Shown here piece after piece: positions 32,967-42,994 of a stretch of 64,000 nt of DNA. A model generated the notes under the pieces. The model was given only the letters and a program-made list of their open reading frames with translations, searched no databases and had not been told where the DNA came from. The position numbers and the translations under genes were made by a program. Within the stretch, counting starts at the first letter, position 1; every line of letters begins with the position of its first letter. The stretch comes from Mycobacterium colombiense CECT 3035 (GTDB lineage Bacteria > Actinomycetota > Actinomycetes > Mycobacteriales > Mycobacteriaceae). The stretch lies in assembly GCF_002105755.1 (NCBI RefSeq), contig NZ_CP020821.1, forward strand, positions 1,240,001 through 1,304,000, in the 5' to 3' direction.

Positions 32967-33815
32967 TTAGTCCTCGCCGCGGGCGCGTGCCTCGTACGCC
33001 CGGCGCTTGGCGACGTCGACGTCGTCGGTGAAGACGTGATCGCCTCCCAGCATCCGGTTGAGCCCCTCGGCGATGCGGCGCGGCCAGAACTTCTGGGACA
33101 CCACCATGGCGCCGGCCGCCTTGGTGATCCGCACCCGGGGCTTCGGGTGGGCCACCAGGTTGACGATCGCGTCGGCGATCTCGGCGGGTTCGGCGTTGCG
33201 AAACCCCTTCATGCCGGGGGTCCCGGCGACCAGCTCGGTGTTGACGAAGGTCGGCAACACCAGCGAGAACTTCACGCCGGCGTCGTGGTACTCCAGCCGG
33301 GCCGAGTCGGTGAATCCGATCACCGCGTGCTTGCTGGCGCAGTAGGTGGCCAGCCCGACGATGTTGAGTTCACCGGCCAGCGAGGCGACGTTGATGACGT
33401 GCCCCCGGCCCCGCGGCGCCATGCGCTGGGCCGCCAGCTTGCTGCCGACGATCACGCCGTACACGTTGATGTCGAGGATGCGCCGGGTGACGGCGTCCGG
33501 CTCGTCGACGATCCTGCCGACGGGCATGATGCCGGCGTTGTTGATCAGCACGTCGATCGGCCCGAGCTGGCGCTCGACCTCGTCGAGGAAGTCGGAGAAC
33601 GAGTGCGGATCGGTGACGTCGAGCTTGCCGTAGACGTCGAGGCCCAGGTCGGCGCCCGACTCCTTGACGCGCACCTCGTCGACGTCACCGATGGCGACCT
33701 TGGCGCCCAGATCGTGCAGCGCGGTGGCGGTGGCCAGCCCGATGCCCCGCGCGCCACCGGTGATCACGATGACTTTGTGGCGGACCTTCAGGCCGATCGA
33801 ATCCGTGTCTGCCAT
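32967..33815 (-). CDS. Short-chain dehydrogenase/reductase (Rv1865c-like)
   Basis: A 282-residue classical SDR. VIVITGGARGIGLATATALH is the cofactor motif (TGxxxGIG), NNAGIM the NNAG motif, NVASLAGEL carries the catalytic Ser and YCASKHAVIGF the YxxxK pair. The LPTFVNTEL motif and the C-terminal HPKPRVRITKAAGAM region suit a lipid or ketone substrate, but that is a guess. It stands alone on the minus strand between the phosphoesterase gene and phosphoketolase. Confidence 0.9.
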   Translation of the reverse strand: MADTDSIGLKVRHKVIVITGGARGIGLATATALHDLGAKVAIGDVDEVRVKESGADLGLDVYGKLDVTDPHSFSDFLDEVERQLGPIDVLINNAGIMPVGRIVDEPDAVTRRILDINVYGVIVGSKLAAQRMAPRGRGHVINVASLAGELNIVGLATYCASKHAVIGFTDSARLEYHDAGVKFSLVLPTFVNTELVAGTPGMKGFRNAEPAEIADAIVNLVAHPKPRVRITKAAGAMVVSQKFWPRRIAEGLNRMLGGDHVFTDDVDVAKRRAYEARARGED

Positions 33816-33914
33816 CCCGGCCCCTCCAGTTTCTTGACGGGTGTCAACTCAACAACGGGCTAAGCACAGCACTCGAAGTCGTCCGGCGCAACAACCCTGG
33901 TGGACGACCGGGCG

Positions 33915-35527
33915 CTACGGCCAGTATTCGTTCATCGGTTGCGCGAACTTGTCGTTGTTGGTGAGCCGGGGCAGCGCCAGGGAGTCTTCGATGGTGCGCT
34001 GCAGGCTGTAGTGGTTGTTGTGCACCGATGCGACGAAATGGCCTTGGCGCATACCGGAATTCGGCGAGGGGATGACGATCATGGGGACGTGGTTGCCGTC
34101 GTTGCCGATGGTCAGCGACAGGTTGTTGTAGTCCTCGTCCCAGGTGATGAAGATGGCGCTGCGTTGCGTCTGGAACGCCGGCGAGTTCACGATCGTCGGC
34201 AGCACCTGCTGCAGAAACTGGTCGCCGGCCCTGATGTTGTACTGGTGGAACGTCAGCTCGCTGCCCACGAAGCGCAGGTTGACCGGGCCCTCCATGTTGT
34301 TGTCCTCGTCGGCGGCGAACCACACGAAGTTCGGGGTGGTGTTGGTCGCGGCGAGGTCGGTGGCCATCCGCGTCAGCGGCAGCACGTGCGTCTGGCAGCG
34401 GGCGGCGTTGGAGACGATGTCGTGGAAGGCCAGGAACGGCAATTCGCCGGGGCTGTAGCCGCCACTTGACGTGGTGGCGCACGGGGTGGGCATCGACTGC
34501 TCGTAGCCGGCCCAGGACTTGCCCGCGGCGTCCAGGTTGTCGGCCAGGTTCCGCGCGTCGACGCAGTCCATGGCGCAGTCGTAGTTCAGGCCGAAGTCCG
34601 ATCCACCGAGGATCGGGTAATAGTTCGGATTGCTGGGATGGGTGAGCGCGAAGTAGTTGGACCCGTATCCGTAGGTGTTGATCAGGCTGTTGATGTACGG
34701 CGCCCTGGGGCTGCCGACGATGTCCTTCACGCCGTGGTTCTCCATGTACACCAGGAAGACGTGGTCGAGGGGGCCGACGGTCGATGCGGGTGGCGCCGGT
34801 GGCGGCGGGGCGGGCAACGGGGCGCCGATGGTGAACGACAGGTTGTCGGCGTAGGAGTGGTTGTAGGCCCCGCCGGCCCAGTGGGTGTCCTTGAAGGTGA
34901 CGGTTACCCGCGCGCTGCGGGTGCCCGCCGGGATGATCCCGCTGGTGTCGCGTTCGGCCAGCTCGGTCTTGAGCCCGCGTGCGAGTATCGAGACCGGCCC
35001 GATTTTGCCTGTGCCCAAAGGCAATTGGCTGGCGGCCAGGAAATCGACGGTGGCCGACGCCTCGGAGAACTCCAGCCTGTTGCCCCCGAGCCAGCCGCTC
35101 AGCGTGTAGGGCACGGTGCCGGTGTCGATGGCGGCCGCCGCACCGCTGACGTCGACGGTCTGGGTGAGGGTGGACGTCGCGACATTGCCACCGCCGAAGT
35201 ACTGGACGCCGCCGTCGGGCGGCCCGTTCTGGGCGGCCGGGAACGCGAGGAACTTCGGCATGGTCGGCCCGGCGAACCGAGCGGCGAGGGCAGCCGGACC
35301 AGGGTGTTGTATTTGATCACCGTCGGGGTGCCGGTGGCGACCCAGCCCGGTATCGACACCGCGCCGTATCCCGACGGCGACGGGTCGCCGAGCTCGGCGC
35401 CCGGATTGGCCAACAGATTCGCGCTCATCGGGGCCGCGCCGGCGGCTCTCGGCGCACTGAACGCCGACAGCACCAGCAGGGCAGCCCCGGCGGTGGCACC
35501 GGCCACCCGACCAAGGCGACTCAACAT
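33915..35527 (-). pseudogene. Secreted phosphoesterase (acid phosphatase/phospholipase C-like, PF04185-type), frameshifted near the N-terminus
   Basis: A Sec signal (GAALLVLSAFSAPRAAGAAP) and the segment ANLLANPGAELGDPSPSGYG are in one frame, starting at 35527 behind GAGGTGAT. From about 35290 the rest lies in another frame: a beta-rich domain, then the phosphoesterase core HVFLVYMENHGVKDIVGSPR, LTHPSNPNYYPILGGS, FVWFAADEDNNMEGP and FITWDEDYNNLSLTIGNDG. Adding one base to the GGG at 35288-35290 gives VRLPLAARFAGPTM and joins them into about 537 residues. Metal-binding residues are intact, so repair would give a complete secreted enzyme. Substrate unknown. Confidence 0.8.
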
Positions 35528-35723
35528 CAGGCATCACCTCTATGGTCCAGACGCCGCGAATCGCTGGATCGATGGTGAGCTACGTCACGCGCAACACCTA
35601 CGTTGTTGCGCCAATTGAGACCGAGCGGTTGCCTTTTGGTGACCGCGCCGGTGAAGGTTTTTCACCTAGATCGTGTAATGAATTGCCGCAATTGCGGATT
35701 GGGCCCGCCGCCCCGCCCGGCGT

Positions 35724-36641
35724 TCAGCTCAGCGCAAACCAGACCAGGCTGGCGCCGCCGGCCAGCGCGCAGTAGATCGCGAACGGCGTCAGCGTCCGGG
35801 TCTCGAAATACCGGGTCAGGAAACGCACGGCGAGGTAGGCGCAGACGAACGAGGCGACGCTGCCGGCCAGCACCTGGCCGCCGATCCCGGCGCCGAGCGG
35901 CCCGAAGAGTTCCGGGATCTTGTACACACCGGCGGCCAGGATGATCGGGGTCGCAAGCAAAAAGGAGAACCGGGCGGCGTCTTCGTGCGACAGGCCGCGC
36001 CACAGTCCGGCCACGATGGTGATTCCCGAGCGGCTGATGCCGGGCAGCAGCGCGAGGATTTGCGCGGCACCGATCACCACGCCGCGGGGCAGGGGGAGTT
36101 GGGCGAGCCGGTGATCCGAGGCCTCGTCGCCGTGTTCGAGCTCCCCGCCGGCCAGCACGGCCGCGTCCGGCGCGGGCGCGATGCGCCGGCGCAGCACCTC
36201 GCCCACGTACAGGGCGATGCCGTTGAGCAACAGGAAGGCGGCGGCGGGGACGGGCTTGCCCAGCGTGGTGCGGAACAGCTGCTCCAGCAACAGCCCGGCC
36301 AGGCCCACCGGGATGGTTCCCGCCACGATCAGCCAGGCGAGCCGTTCGTCGGGCGTCTGGATCCGCCGATGGCGCAGTGAGGTGAAGAACCCCGTCAGGA
36401 TCCGCACCCAGTCGCGCCAGAAGAACACCAGCAGCGCGGCGGCGGTGGCCACGTGCAGGCCGACGATGAACGCGAGGTACGGCGACTTGGGGGCGGACAC
36501 GCTGAGGTCCTGGGCCCATCGCCCGCCGACCAGCGCCGGCACCAGCACCGCGTGCCCCAGGCTGGAGACCGGGAACAGCTCGGTGACGCCTTGGAACGCG
36601 CCGACCACCACGGCCTCCACGTAGCTCAGGTGCGCGGTCAT
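35724..36641 (-). CDS. uppP: Undecaprenyl-diphosphatase (BacA/UppP family)
   Basis: A 305-residue polytopic membrane enzyme that recycles undecaprenyl diphosphate for cell-wall synthesis. Both active-site motifs are present: FQGVTELFPVSSLGHAVL (the E/Q-x-x-x-E motif) near the N-terminus and LPGISRSGITIVAGLWRG (PGxSRSxxT) near residue 195. Start at 36641 (MTAHLSYVEAVVVGAF); the frame is open further upstream but that part is not membrane-like. Another uppP is expected elsewhere (Rv2136c-type), so this may be a second copy linked to bacitracin tolerance. That is inference. Confidence 0.9.
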   Translation of the reverse strand: MTAHLSYVEAVVVGAFQGVTELFPVSSLGHAVLVPALVGGRWAQDLSVSAPKSPYLAFIVGLHVATAAALLVFFWRDWVRILTGFFTSLRHRRIQTPDERLAWLIVAGTIPVGLAGLLLEQLFRTTLGKPVPAAAFLLLNGIALYVGEVLRRRIAPAPDAAVLAGGELEHGDEASDHRLAQLPLPRGVVIGAAQILALLPGISRSGITIVAGLWRGLSHEDAARFSFLLATPIILAAGVYKIPELFGPLGAGIGGQVLAGSVASFVCAYLAVRFLTRYFETRTLTPFAIYCALAGGASLVWFALS

Positions 36642-36841
36642 AGGGATGCCTCCATGAGACGGTCGGGCGGATCGGCCTGTGACGATAGCGGACGCCGCCC
36701 TTCGAACGAACCTTGCGCCGGAGCCGCAGGCCCGGCCGGCCGAATCAGCTTGCCCACCCGGCACTTTGGCCGTCGCCGTGGCCGGTCGGCGTCACCAACG
36801 CCCGCCGCGCAGCGGCCTGACCAGGCAGGTACGGTGTCCAG

Positions 36842-39250
36842 ATGGCCGACGGATTGCTCGACGCCGTGCGCGTCCTCGACTTGTCGAGCGGCGTCGCGGA
36901 CGCGGTCACCCGGCTCTTCGCCGACCTGGGCGCCGACGTCCTCAAGGTGGAGCCGCCGGGCGGATGCCTGGGGCGCGACGCGCTGCCCACGCTGCGCGGC
37001 GCCAGCATCCCCTTCGCGGTGCACAACGCGAACAAGCGCAGCGCGGTGCTCGACCCCTTCGACGACGAGGACTGCGACCGCTTCCTGGACCTGGCCGCGG
37101 AGGCCGACATTGTCGTGGACACCGGCGCCGACGAACGCGGAGCCATGTTCGGGACCTCGGGCGAGGAGCTGGCGGCCCGCTATCCGCACCTGGTGGTGCT
37201 GTCGATCACCGACTTCGGTGCGACGGGTTCGCGCTCGTCCTGGCGTGCCACCGACCCCGTGCTCTACGCGATGTGTGGCGCGTTGTCGCGGTCCGGCCCC
37301 ACCGCCGGCACCCCCGTGCTGCCACCCGACGGTATCGCGTCGTCGACCGCCGCGGTGCAGGCGGCGTGGGCCGCGCTCGCGGCGTACTACAACCGGTTGC
37401 GCTGTGGCACAGGCGATTACATCGACTTTTCCTGGTTCGACGCCGTCGTCATGGCCCTCGATCCCGCCTTCGGCGCACACGGACAGGCGGCGGCCGGGGT
37501 TCGTCGCAGCGGGCGGTGGCGGGGCCGCCCGAAGAACCAGGACGCCTACCCGATCTACCCCTGCCAGGACGGCTACGTCCGGCTGTGCGTGATGGCGCCG
37601 CGGCAGTGGCGCGGGCTGCGGCGCTGGCTGGGGGAGCCCGAGCAGTTCCAGGACCCCAAATACGATGCGATCGGCGCGCGATTCGCGGCCTGGCCGCAGA
37701 TCAGCGAGCTGATCCGGGAGCTGTTCGCCGGGCAGACCATGAAGGACCTGGTGGCGGCCGGCCAGGCGAACGGGGTGCCGATCGCCGCGGTGCTGACGCC
37801 GGCCCGGATCCTGGGTTCCGAACACTTTCAGGCGGTCGGCGCCATCACCGAGGCCGACCTCGTCTCCGGCGTGCGCACCAGCGTGCCGACCGGATATTTC
37901 GTCGTCGACGGCAGGCGCGTGGGCTTTCGCACGCCGGTGCCGGCCGCGGGCCACGACGAACCGTATTGGCGGGGCAATCCGTCGGTGGTGCCGTCGTCCC
38001 CGGGCCGGCTCGGCGACTATCCCTTCGCCGGGCTGCGGATCCTCGATCTGGGCATCATAGTCGCCGGGGGCGAGCTGAGCCGGCTGTTCGGGGACTTGGG
38101 CGCCGATGTCATCAAGGTCGAAAGCGTCGATTACCCGGACGGATTGCGGCAGGCCCGCGTCGGCGACGCCATGAGCGAGTCGTTCGCCTGGACGCACCGC
38201 AACAACCGGGGACTGGGACTGGATCTGCGCAGCGCCGAGGGCAAGAAGATCTTTGCCCGCCTGGTGGCCGAGGCCGACGCGGTGTTCGCCAACTTCAAGC
38301 CGGGAACCCTTACCGCACTGGGCTTTTCCTACGATCAGCTGGCCGCCATCAACCCGCGGATCGTGCTGGCCGAAAGCAGCGCGTTCGGCGACACGGGGCC
38401 GTGGAGCGCCCGGTTGGGCTACGGCCCGCTGGTCCGCGCCACCACCGGGGTCACCCGGCTGTGGACATCCGGCGACGCGACGGGCGACGCCGACACGGGC
38501 AGGCACGGGTTTTACGACGCGACGACGGTCTTCCCCGATCACGTGGTGGGGCGGGTCACGGCGATCGGCGCGCTGGCTGCGCTGATCCACCGCAACCGGT
38601 CCGGCCGGGGCGCGCACGTGCACGTTTCCCAGGCCGAAGTCGTGGTCAATCAGCTCGACACGCTGTACGTCACCCAGGCCGCGCTGGCCGCGGGTGTCGC
38701 CCAGATCCGCGAGGACACCGCCCTGCACGCGGTCTATCCGTGCGCGGGCGACGACGAATGGTGCGTCATCTCGATCCGTACGGACGACGAATGGCGGCGC
38801 GCCGCTTCGGTTTTCGACCATACCGGGTGGGCCGAGGATCCGCGCTTCGCGACCGGTGAGGCGCGGCTGGCCCATCGCGACGAGCTGGTGGAGCTTGTCT
38901 CCGGCTGGACCCGCACGCGCACGCCGCTACGGGCGGCCGAGTTGCTGCAGTCGGCCGGGGTGCCGGCCGGGCCGATGAACCGCCCGCCGGACGTGCTGGA
39001 GGACCCTCAGCTGATCGCGCGAAACGTGTACAGCCCCATGACCCATCCGCTGATCGAGAGTCCGTTGCCGGCCGAGACGGGCCCGGCGCCGTACCGCCAC
39101 ATCCCGGCGGCCCGGCAGGCGCCGGCCCCGCTGCCCGGCCAGCACACCGTCGAGATCTGCCGAAGCGTGCTGGGAATGAACCCCGCCGACATCCAGCGCC
39201 TGATCGACGATGGCGTCCTGTCCGTCCCGAGTGAGGAAGCCGATCCATAG
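36842..39250 (+). CDS. Double-domain CaiB/BaiF family III CoA-transferase (Rv1866-like)
   Basis: An 802-residue tandem fusion of two family III CoA-transferase units, about 5-385 and 390-770. Each begins with the same fold (VRVLDLSSGVADAVTRLFAD; LRILDLGIIVAGGELSRLFG) and has the LGADV-KVE motif. Candidate catalytic aspartates are Asp163 in PPDGIASSTAAVQ and Asp566 in FPDHVVGRVTAIG. The family moves CoA between acids via covalent intermediates. The thiolase-like gene 19 bp downstream suggests a shared acyl-CoA pathway; the acyl group is unknown. Confidence 0.9.
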   Translation: MADGLLDAVRVLDLSSGVADAVTRLFADLGADVLKVEPPGGCLGRDALPTLRGASIPFAVHNANKRSAVLDPFDDEDCDRFLDLAAEADIVVDTGADERGAMFGTSGEELAARYPHLVVLSITDFGATGSRSSWRATDPVLYAMCGALSRSGPTAGTPVLPPDGIASSTAAVQAAWAALAAYYNRLRCGTGDYIDFSWFDAVVMALDPAFGAHGQAAAGVRRSGRWRGRPKNQDAYPIYPCQDGYVRLCVMAPRQWRGLRRWLGEPEQFQDPKYDAIGARFAAWPQISELIRELFAGQTMKDLVAAGQANGVPIAAVLTPARILGSEHFQAVGAITEADLVSGVRTSVPTGYFVVDGRRVGFRTPVPAAGHDEPYWRGNPSVVPSSPGRLGDYPFAGLRILDLGIIVAGGELSRLFGDLGADVIKVESVDYPDGLRQARVGDAMSESFAWTHRNNRGLGLDLRSAEGKKIFARLVAEADAVFANFKPGTLTALGFSYDQLAAINPRIVLAESSAFGDTGPWSARLGYGPLVRATTGVTRLWTSGDATGDADTGRHGFYDATTVFPDHVVGRVTAIGALAALIHRNRSGRGAHVHVSQAEVVVNQLDTLYVTQAALAAGVAQIREDTALHAVYPCAGDDEWCVISIRTDDEWRRAASVFDHTGWAEDPRFATGEARLAHRDELVELVSGWTRTRTPLRAAELLQSAGVPAGPMNRPPDVLEDPQLIARNVYSPMTHPLIESPLPAETGPAPYRHIPAARQAPAPLPGQHTVEICRSVLGMNPADIQRLIDDGVLSVPSEEADP

Positions 39251-39269
39251 CCACGCTAAATTCGTTCCC

Positions 39270-40754
39270 ATGAGCGTCGACCCCAGGACCCCGGTGTTGA
39301 TCGGCTGTGGCCAGGTCAACCATCGCGACGAGATCGACCCGGAAACCCGCTCGGTCGAGCCGATGGACCTGATGGTGGCCGCGGCCGGGCAAGCCGCCGA
39401 CGCCGCGGTGATCGAGTCCGTCGATTCGATCCGCATCGTGAACATCCTGTCGGCCCAGTACCGCGACCCGGGCCTGTTGCTCGGCCAGCGGATCGGTGCG
39501 TCCGACTTCAGCACGCTGTACAGCCCCGTCGGCGGCAACGTGCCGCAGTCGCTGGTCAACCAGGCCTGCCTGGACATCCAGCGCGGCAACGCCAAGGTGG
39601 TGCTGCTCGCCGGCGCCGAAACCTGGCGCACCCGGCGGGGGCTGCGGGCCAAAGGCGCCAAGCTGGTGTGGACCGAGCAGGACCACTCGGTGCCGATGGC
39701 CGAGATCAGCGGAGACGACGTCGCGATGGCCGGCGACGCCGAGATCAGGATCTCCCTCGACCGGCCGGCCTACGTCTACCCGATGTTCGAGGAGGCGCTT
39801 CGGGTCGCCAACGGCGAGTCCGTCGACGATCACCTCAAGCGGATCGCGGCGCTGTGGGCACGGTTCAACGCCGTGGCGGTGGACAACCCGAACGCCTGGA
39901 TCCGCAAGCCGTCGAGCGCCGACGAGATCGGGCAGGCGGGTCCGCAGAATCGGATGATCAGCTGGCCCTACACCAAGCTGATGAACTCCAACAACATGGT
40001 CGACCAGGGCGCGGCGCTGGTTCTGACGTCGGTCGGGGAGGCCACCCGGCTGAAGATCCCCGCCGAGCGCTGGGTGTACCCGCACGCGGGCACCGACGCC
40101 CACGACACCGCGTCCATCGCCGAGCGTCACGAACTGCACCGGTCGCCGGCGATCCGGATCGCAGGCGCGCGGGCGCTGGAGCTGGCCGGCCTCGGCATCG
40201 ACGACATCGATTACGTCGACCTGTACTCCTGCTTTCCCTCCGCGGTTCAGGTGGCGGCCGCCGAGCTCGGGCTGAGCACCGACGATCCCGCCCGACCGCT
40301 GACGGTCACCGGGGGACTGACGTTCGCGGGCGGACCGTGGAGCAACTACGTGATGCATTCGATTGCCACCATGGCGGAGTTGCTGGTGGCCAATCCGGGC
40401 AGGCGCGGACTGATCACCGCCAACGGCGGCTACCTGACCAAACACAGCTTCGGGGTCTACAGCACCGAGCCGCCGGCCGAATTCCGTTGGGAAGACACGC
40501 AACCCGCCGTCGACCGGGAGCCGACGACGGACGCTGCGATCCAGTGGGAAGGCGTCGGCACCATCGAGGCCTGGACGACGCCCTACGACCGCGACGGCCG
40601 GCCCGAGAAGGCTTTTCTGGCCGTGCGTACGCCCGACGGGTCGCGAGCGCTGGCCGTGATCACCGATCGCGCCGCGGCGCAGGCGTCGGTGCGCGAAGAT
40701 ATCGGTGGCGCCAAGGTTGCCGTCGCCGCGGACGGCAGCGCGACGCTGCGGTAG
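39270..40754 (+). CDS. Thiolase-superfamily acetyl-CoA acetyltransferase-like protein (Rv1867-like)
   Basis: A 494-residue thiolase-fold protein. TPVLIGCGQVNHRDEIDPET at the start, NVPQSLVNQACLDIQRGNAK at the nucleophile region, DDIDYVDLYSCFPSAVQVAA and GGLTFAGGPWSNYVMHSIAT (HS/GGP loop) are family hallmarks. The nucleophile cysteine appears as NQAC. It carries an extra C-terminal beta domain from about 400, as in SCP-x/OB-associated thiolases. ATG at 39270, 19 bp after the CoA-transferase stop: an operon. Confidence 0.87.
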   Translation: MSVDPRTPVLIGCGQVNHRDEIDPETRSVEPMDLMVAAAGQAADAAVIESVDSIRIVNILSAQYRDPGLLLGQRIGASDFSTLYSPVGGNVPQSLVNQACLDIQRGNAKVVLLAGAETWRTRRGLRAKGAKLVWTEQDHSVPMAEISGDDVAMAGDAEIRISLDRPAYVYPMFEEALRVANGESVDDHLKRIAALWARFNAVAVDNPNAWIRKPSSADEIGQAGPQNRMISWPYTKLMNSNNMVDQGAALVLTSVGEATRLKIPAERWVYPHAGTDAHDTASIAERHELHRSPAIRIAGARALELAGLGIDDIDYVDLYSCFPSAVQVAAAELGLSTDDPARPLTVTGGLTFAGGPWSNYVMHSIATMAELLVANPGRRGLITANGGYLTKHSFGVYSTEPPAEFRWEDTQPAVDREPTTDAAIQWEGVGTIEAWTTPYDRDGRPEKAFLAVRTPDGSRALAVITDRAAAQASVREDIGGAKVAVAADGSATLR

Positions 40755-40867
40755 CGCCCGGCTACGGCATCACGGCAGGTCGCCGAACCGTTACCGGACT
40801 GACGGTCGCGTAGCCAGGGCCTATTTGCCTATTGTTGAGTGCTGAGGGTTGGGGGAGGTGAGCCCAG

Positions 40868-42994
40868 GTGCACATCCTGGTTACCGACGCCACCGGCGCA
40901 CTCGGGCGGCTGGTCGCTGGGCAGCTGATCGCTGCCGGGCACACGGTCACCGGCATTGCTGAGCTTCCCCATCCGTGCCTCGACCGCAACGTCGAGTTTG
41001 TTTGCACGTCGCTGCGCGACCGGGTCCTGCGGGAGCTGACCGACGAGGCCGACGCGGTGATCCACCTGGCGCCCGTAGACCCGTCCGCTCCCGGCAGCGC
41101 GGACATGGACGGTCTCGCGCGGGTGACCGATGCGGCCGCCCGCGCGGGCTCCCGGCTGCTGTTCGTGTCGCAGGCCGCCGGCCGTCCCGAGCTGTACCGG
41201 CCGGCCGAGGACTTGGTGTCCTCGAGCTGGGGCCCGAGCGTGGTCGTCCGGATCGCGCCGCCGGTCGGCCGCCAGCTCGACTGGATGGTGTGCCGCACCG
41301 TGGCCACCCTGGTGCGCGCCAAGGCCTCGGCCGAGCCCATGCGAGTGCTCCATCTCGACGACCTGATGCGCTTCCTGGTACTGGCCCTGAACACCGACCG
41401 CACCGGTGTGGTGGATCTCGCCAGCCCGGACACCGTCAATCTGATCACCGCCTGGCGAATGCTGCGGGCCACCGACCCGCGGTCCCGGCTGCACGGCGTG
41501 CGCAGCTGGTCGCGACTGATCCCGGAGATGAATGTTTCGGCGGCGCAAGAGGATTGGTCGTTCGAGTTCGGCTGGCACGCTCTGGACGCGGTCGCCGACA
41601 CCGCACGCGGACTGGTCGGCCGCCGACTCGATACCGCCGGCGCGATCAACCACGGCGGGCGGCTCGCGCTCCCGGTCGAGGTGCTGGCACACGGCCGGCG
41701 GGCGGCGGCCGACGCGCGCAGCGCGGCACCGGAGGGCATCGAGGGCGAATTCGACGACCAGATCGATCCGCGGTTCCCGATCTTCAGTGGCTCCGCCCTC
41801 AACCAGGCGCTGCCGGGACCGCTCACACCGATAACGCTCGACGTTCAGCTCAGCGGCCTGCGCGCCGCGAGCCGGGTGCTCGGCCAGGCGCTCGCGCTCG
41901 GCGACGCGGTCGATGAGGAGTGGGGCAGCAGGGCCATCGCGGTGTTCGGTCACCGCCCCTACGTCGGGGTATCGGTCAACCTGATCGCCGCCTCCCAGCT
42001 GCCCGGTTGGGACCAGGAGGCCGTCGCCCGCGACGCGCTGGTCGGCCGGCCCCACGTCGGGGATCCGCTGCCGTTCGGTGAGCCGGCCTTGGCGGGCGGA
42101 GCGCTCGGCTCGGTCGCCAAGGCGGTGGCCGCGGGTCGGTCGGTGGCCCTGTTGCGCCATCTGCGGGCCGACACCCGCGCCTATCGCGCCGCAGCGACCG
42201 CGGAGCACCTCGACGCCGGCCAACTCGCGCTGCTGCCGGAGGCGGCACTGGAAGTCCGGCTCCGGCTGTTGCGCGACCGCATCCATCAAGGCTGGATCCT
42301 CAACGCGCTGTGGTTGATCGACGCCGGCGTCAGCGCCGCGACGCCGGTGCGCAGCCAGGCGCATCGCAGCGTGCCCGGGGTGGGCATGATCACCGACAGC
42401 GGCCTCGTCGCCGCGGAGATCGCCGGGTTGGCGGCCGCGCTGCGGGCCGACCCACCGTTGTGCGCGCTGGCCGCCGACGGCAACCTCGCGAGCATTCGCG
42501 CGTTGTCACCGAAGACCGCTGCCGTCGTGGACGCCGCCGTCGACCGGATCGGGCACCGCGGCCCGGGGGAGGCCGAGCTGGCCAGCACGACATTCTCCGA
42601 CGACCCGACGACGTTGCTGATCGCCGCCGCTGCCGCCGCCGCGCTGCCCGCACCGTCGCCGGCGCCGGAAGGACACGCCGCCACCGGCTCCCGCGGCTCA
42701 AGGGAGCTGGCCCACGACACCACGATGCGATTCACGAACGAACTTCGAATGACGTTGCGCGCCTTGGGTTCCCTGCGAGTCGAGGCCGATCTCATCGACG
42801 ACGTCGACGACATGTACTACTTGACCTGCAACGAATTGGTCACCCTGCCCGGTGACGCGCGGCTACGGATCAAGCGCCGCCGCACCGAACGGGAACGGCT
42901 GCAGGTGCAATGCCCGCCCGACGTCATCGACGGGGCCTGGACCCCGGTGCCGCGCGGCGCCGACGGCTCCGACCCCGAGCGCACCGCCGGCTAG
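40868..42994 (+). CDS. Epimerase-like N-domain fused to a large PEP-utiliser-like C-domain (Rv1868-like), function unknown
   Basis: A 708-residue product. The first 220 residues form a Rossmann NAD(P)-binding epimerase-like fold (ILVTDATGALGRLVAGQLIA, then AVIHLAP and RLLFVSQAAG). The remaining 480 residues have no strong motif; HRPYVGVSVNLIAASQLPGW weakly recalls PEP-synthase-like proteins. The usual SDR YxxxK pair is not evident. GTG start at 40868 behind GGGGGAGGTGAG. It is last in a plus-strand series with the CoA-transferase and thiolase. Confidence 0.75.
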   Translation: MHILVTDATGALGRLVAGQLIAAGHTVTGIAELPHPCLDRNVEFVCTSLRDRVLRELTDEADAVIHLAPVDPSAPGSADMDGLARVTDAAARAGSRLLFVSQAAGRPELYRPAEDLVSSSWGPSVVVRIAPPVGRQLDWMVCRTVATLVRAKASAEPMRVLHLDDLMRFLVLALNTDRTGVVDLASPDTVNLITAWRMLRATDPRSRLHGVRSWSRLIPEMNVSAAQEDWSFEFGWHALDAVADTARGLVGRRLDTAGAINHGGRLALPVEVLAHGRRAAADARSAAPEGIEGEFDDQIDPRFPIFSGSALNQALPGPLTPITLDVQLSGLRAASRVLGQALALGDAVDEEWGSRAIAVFGHRPYVGVSVNLIAASQLPGWDQEAVARDALVGRPHVGDPLPFGEPALAGGALGSVAKAVAAGRSVALLRHLRADTRAYRAAATAEHLDAGQLALLPEAALEVRLRLLRDRIHQGWILNALWLIDAGVSAATPVRSQAHRSVPGVGMITDSGLVAAEIAGLAAALRADPPLCALAADGNLASIRALSPKTAAVVDAAVDRIGHRGPGEAELASTTFSDDPTTLLIAAAAAAALPAPSPAPEGHAATGSRGSRELAHDTTMRFTNELRMTLRALGSLRVEADLIDDVDDMYYLTCNELVTLPGDARLRIKRRRTERERLQVQCPPDVIDGAWTPVPRGADGSDPERTAG

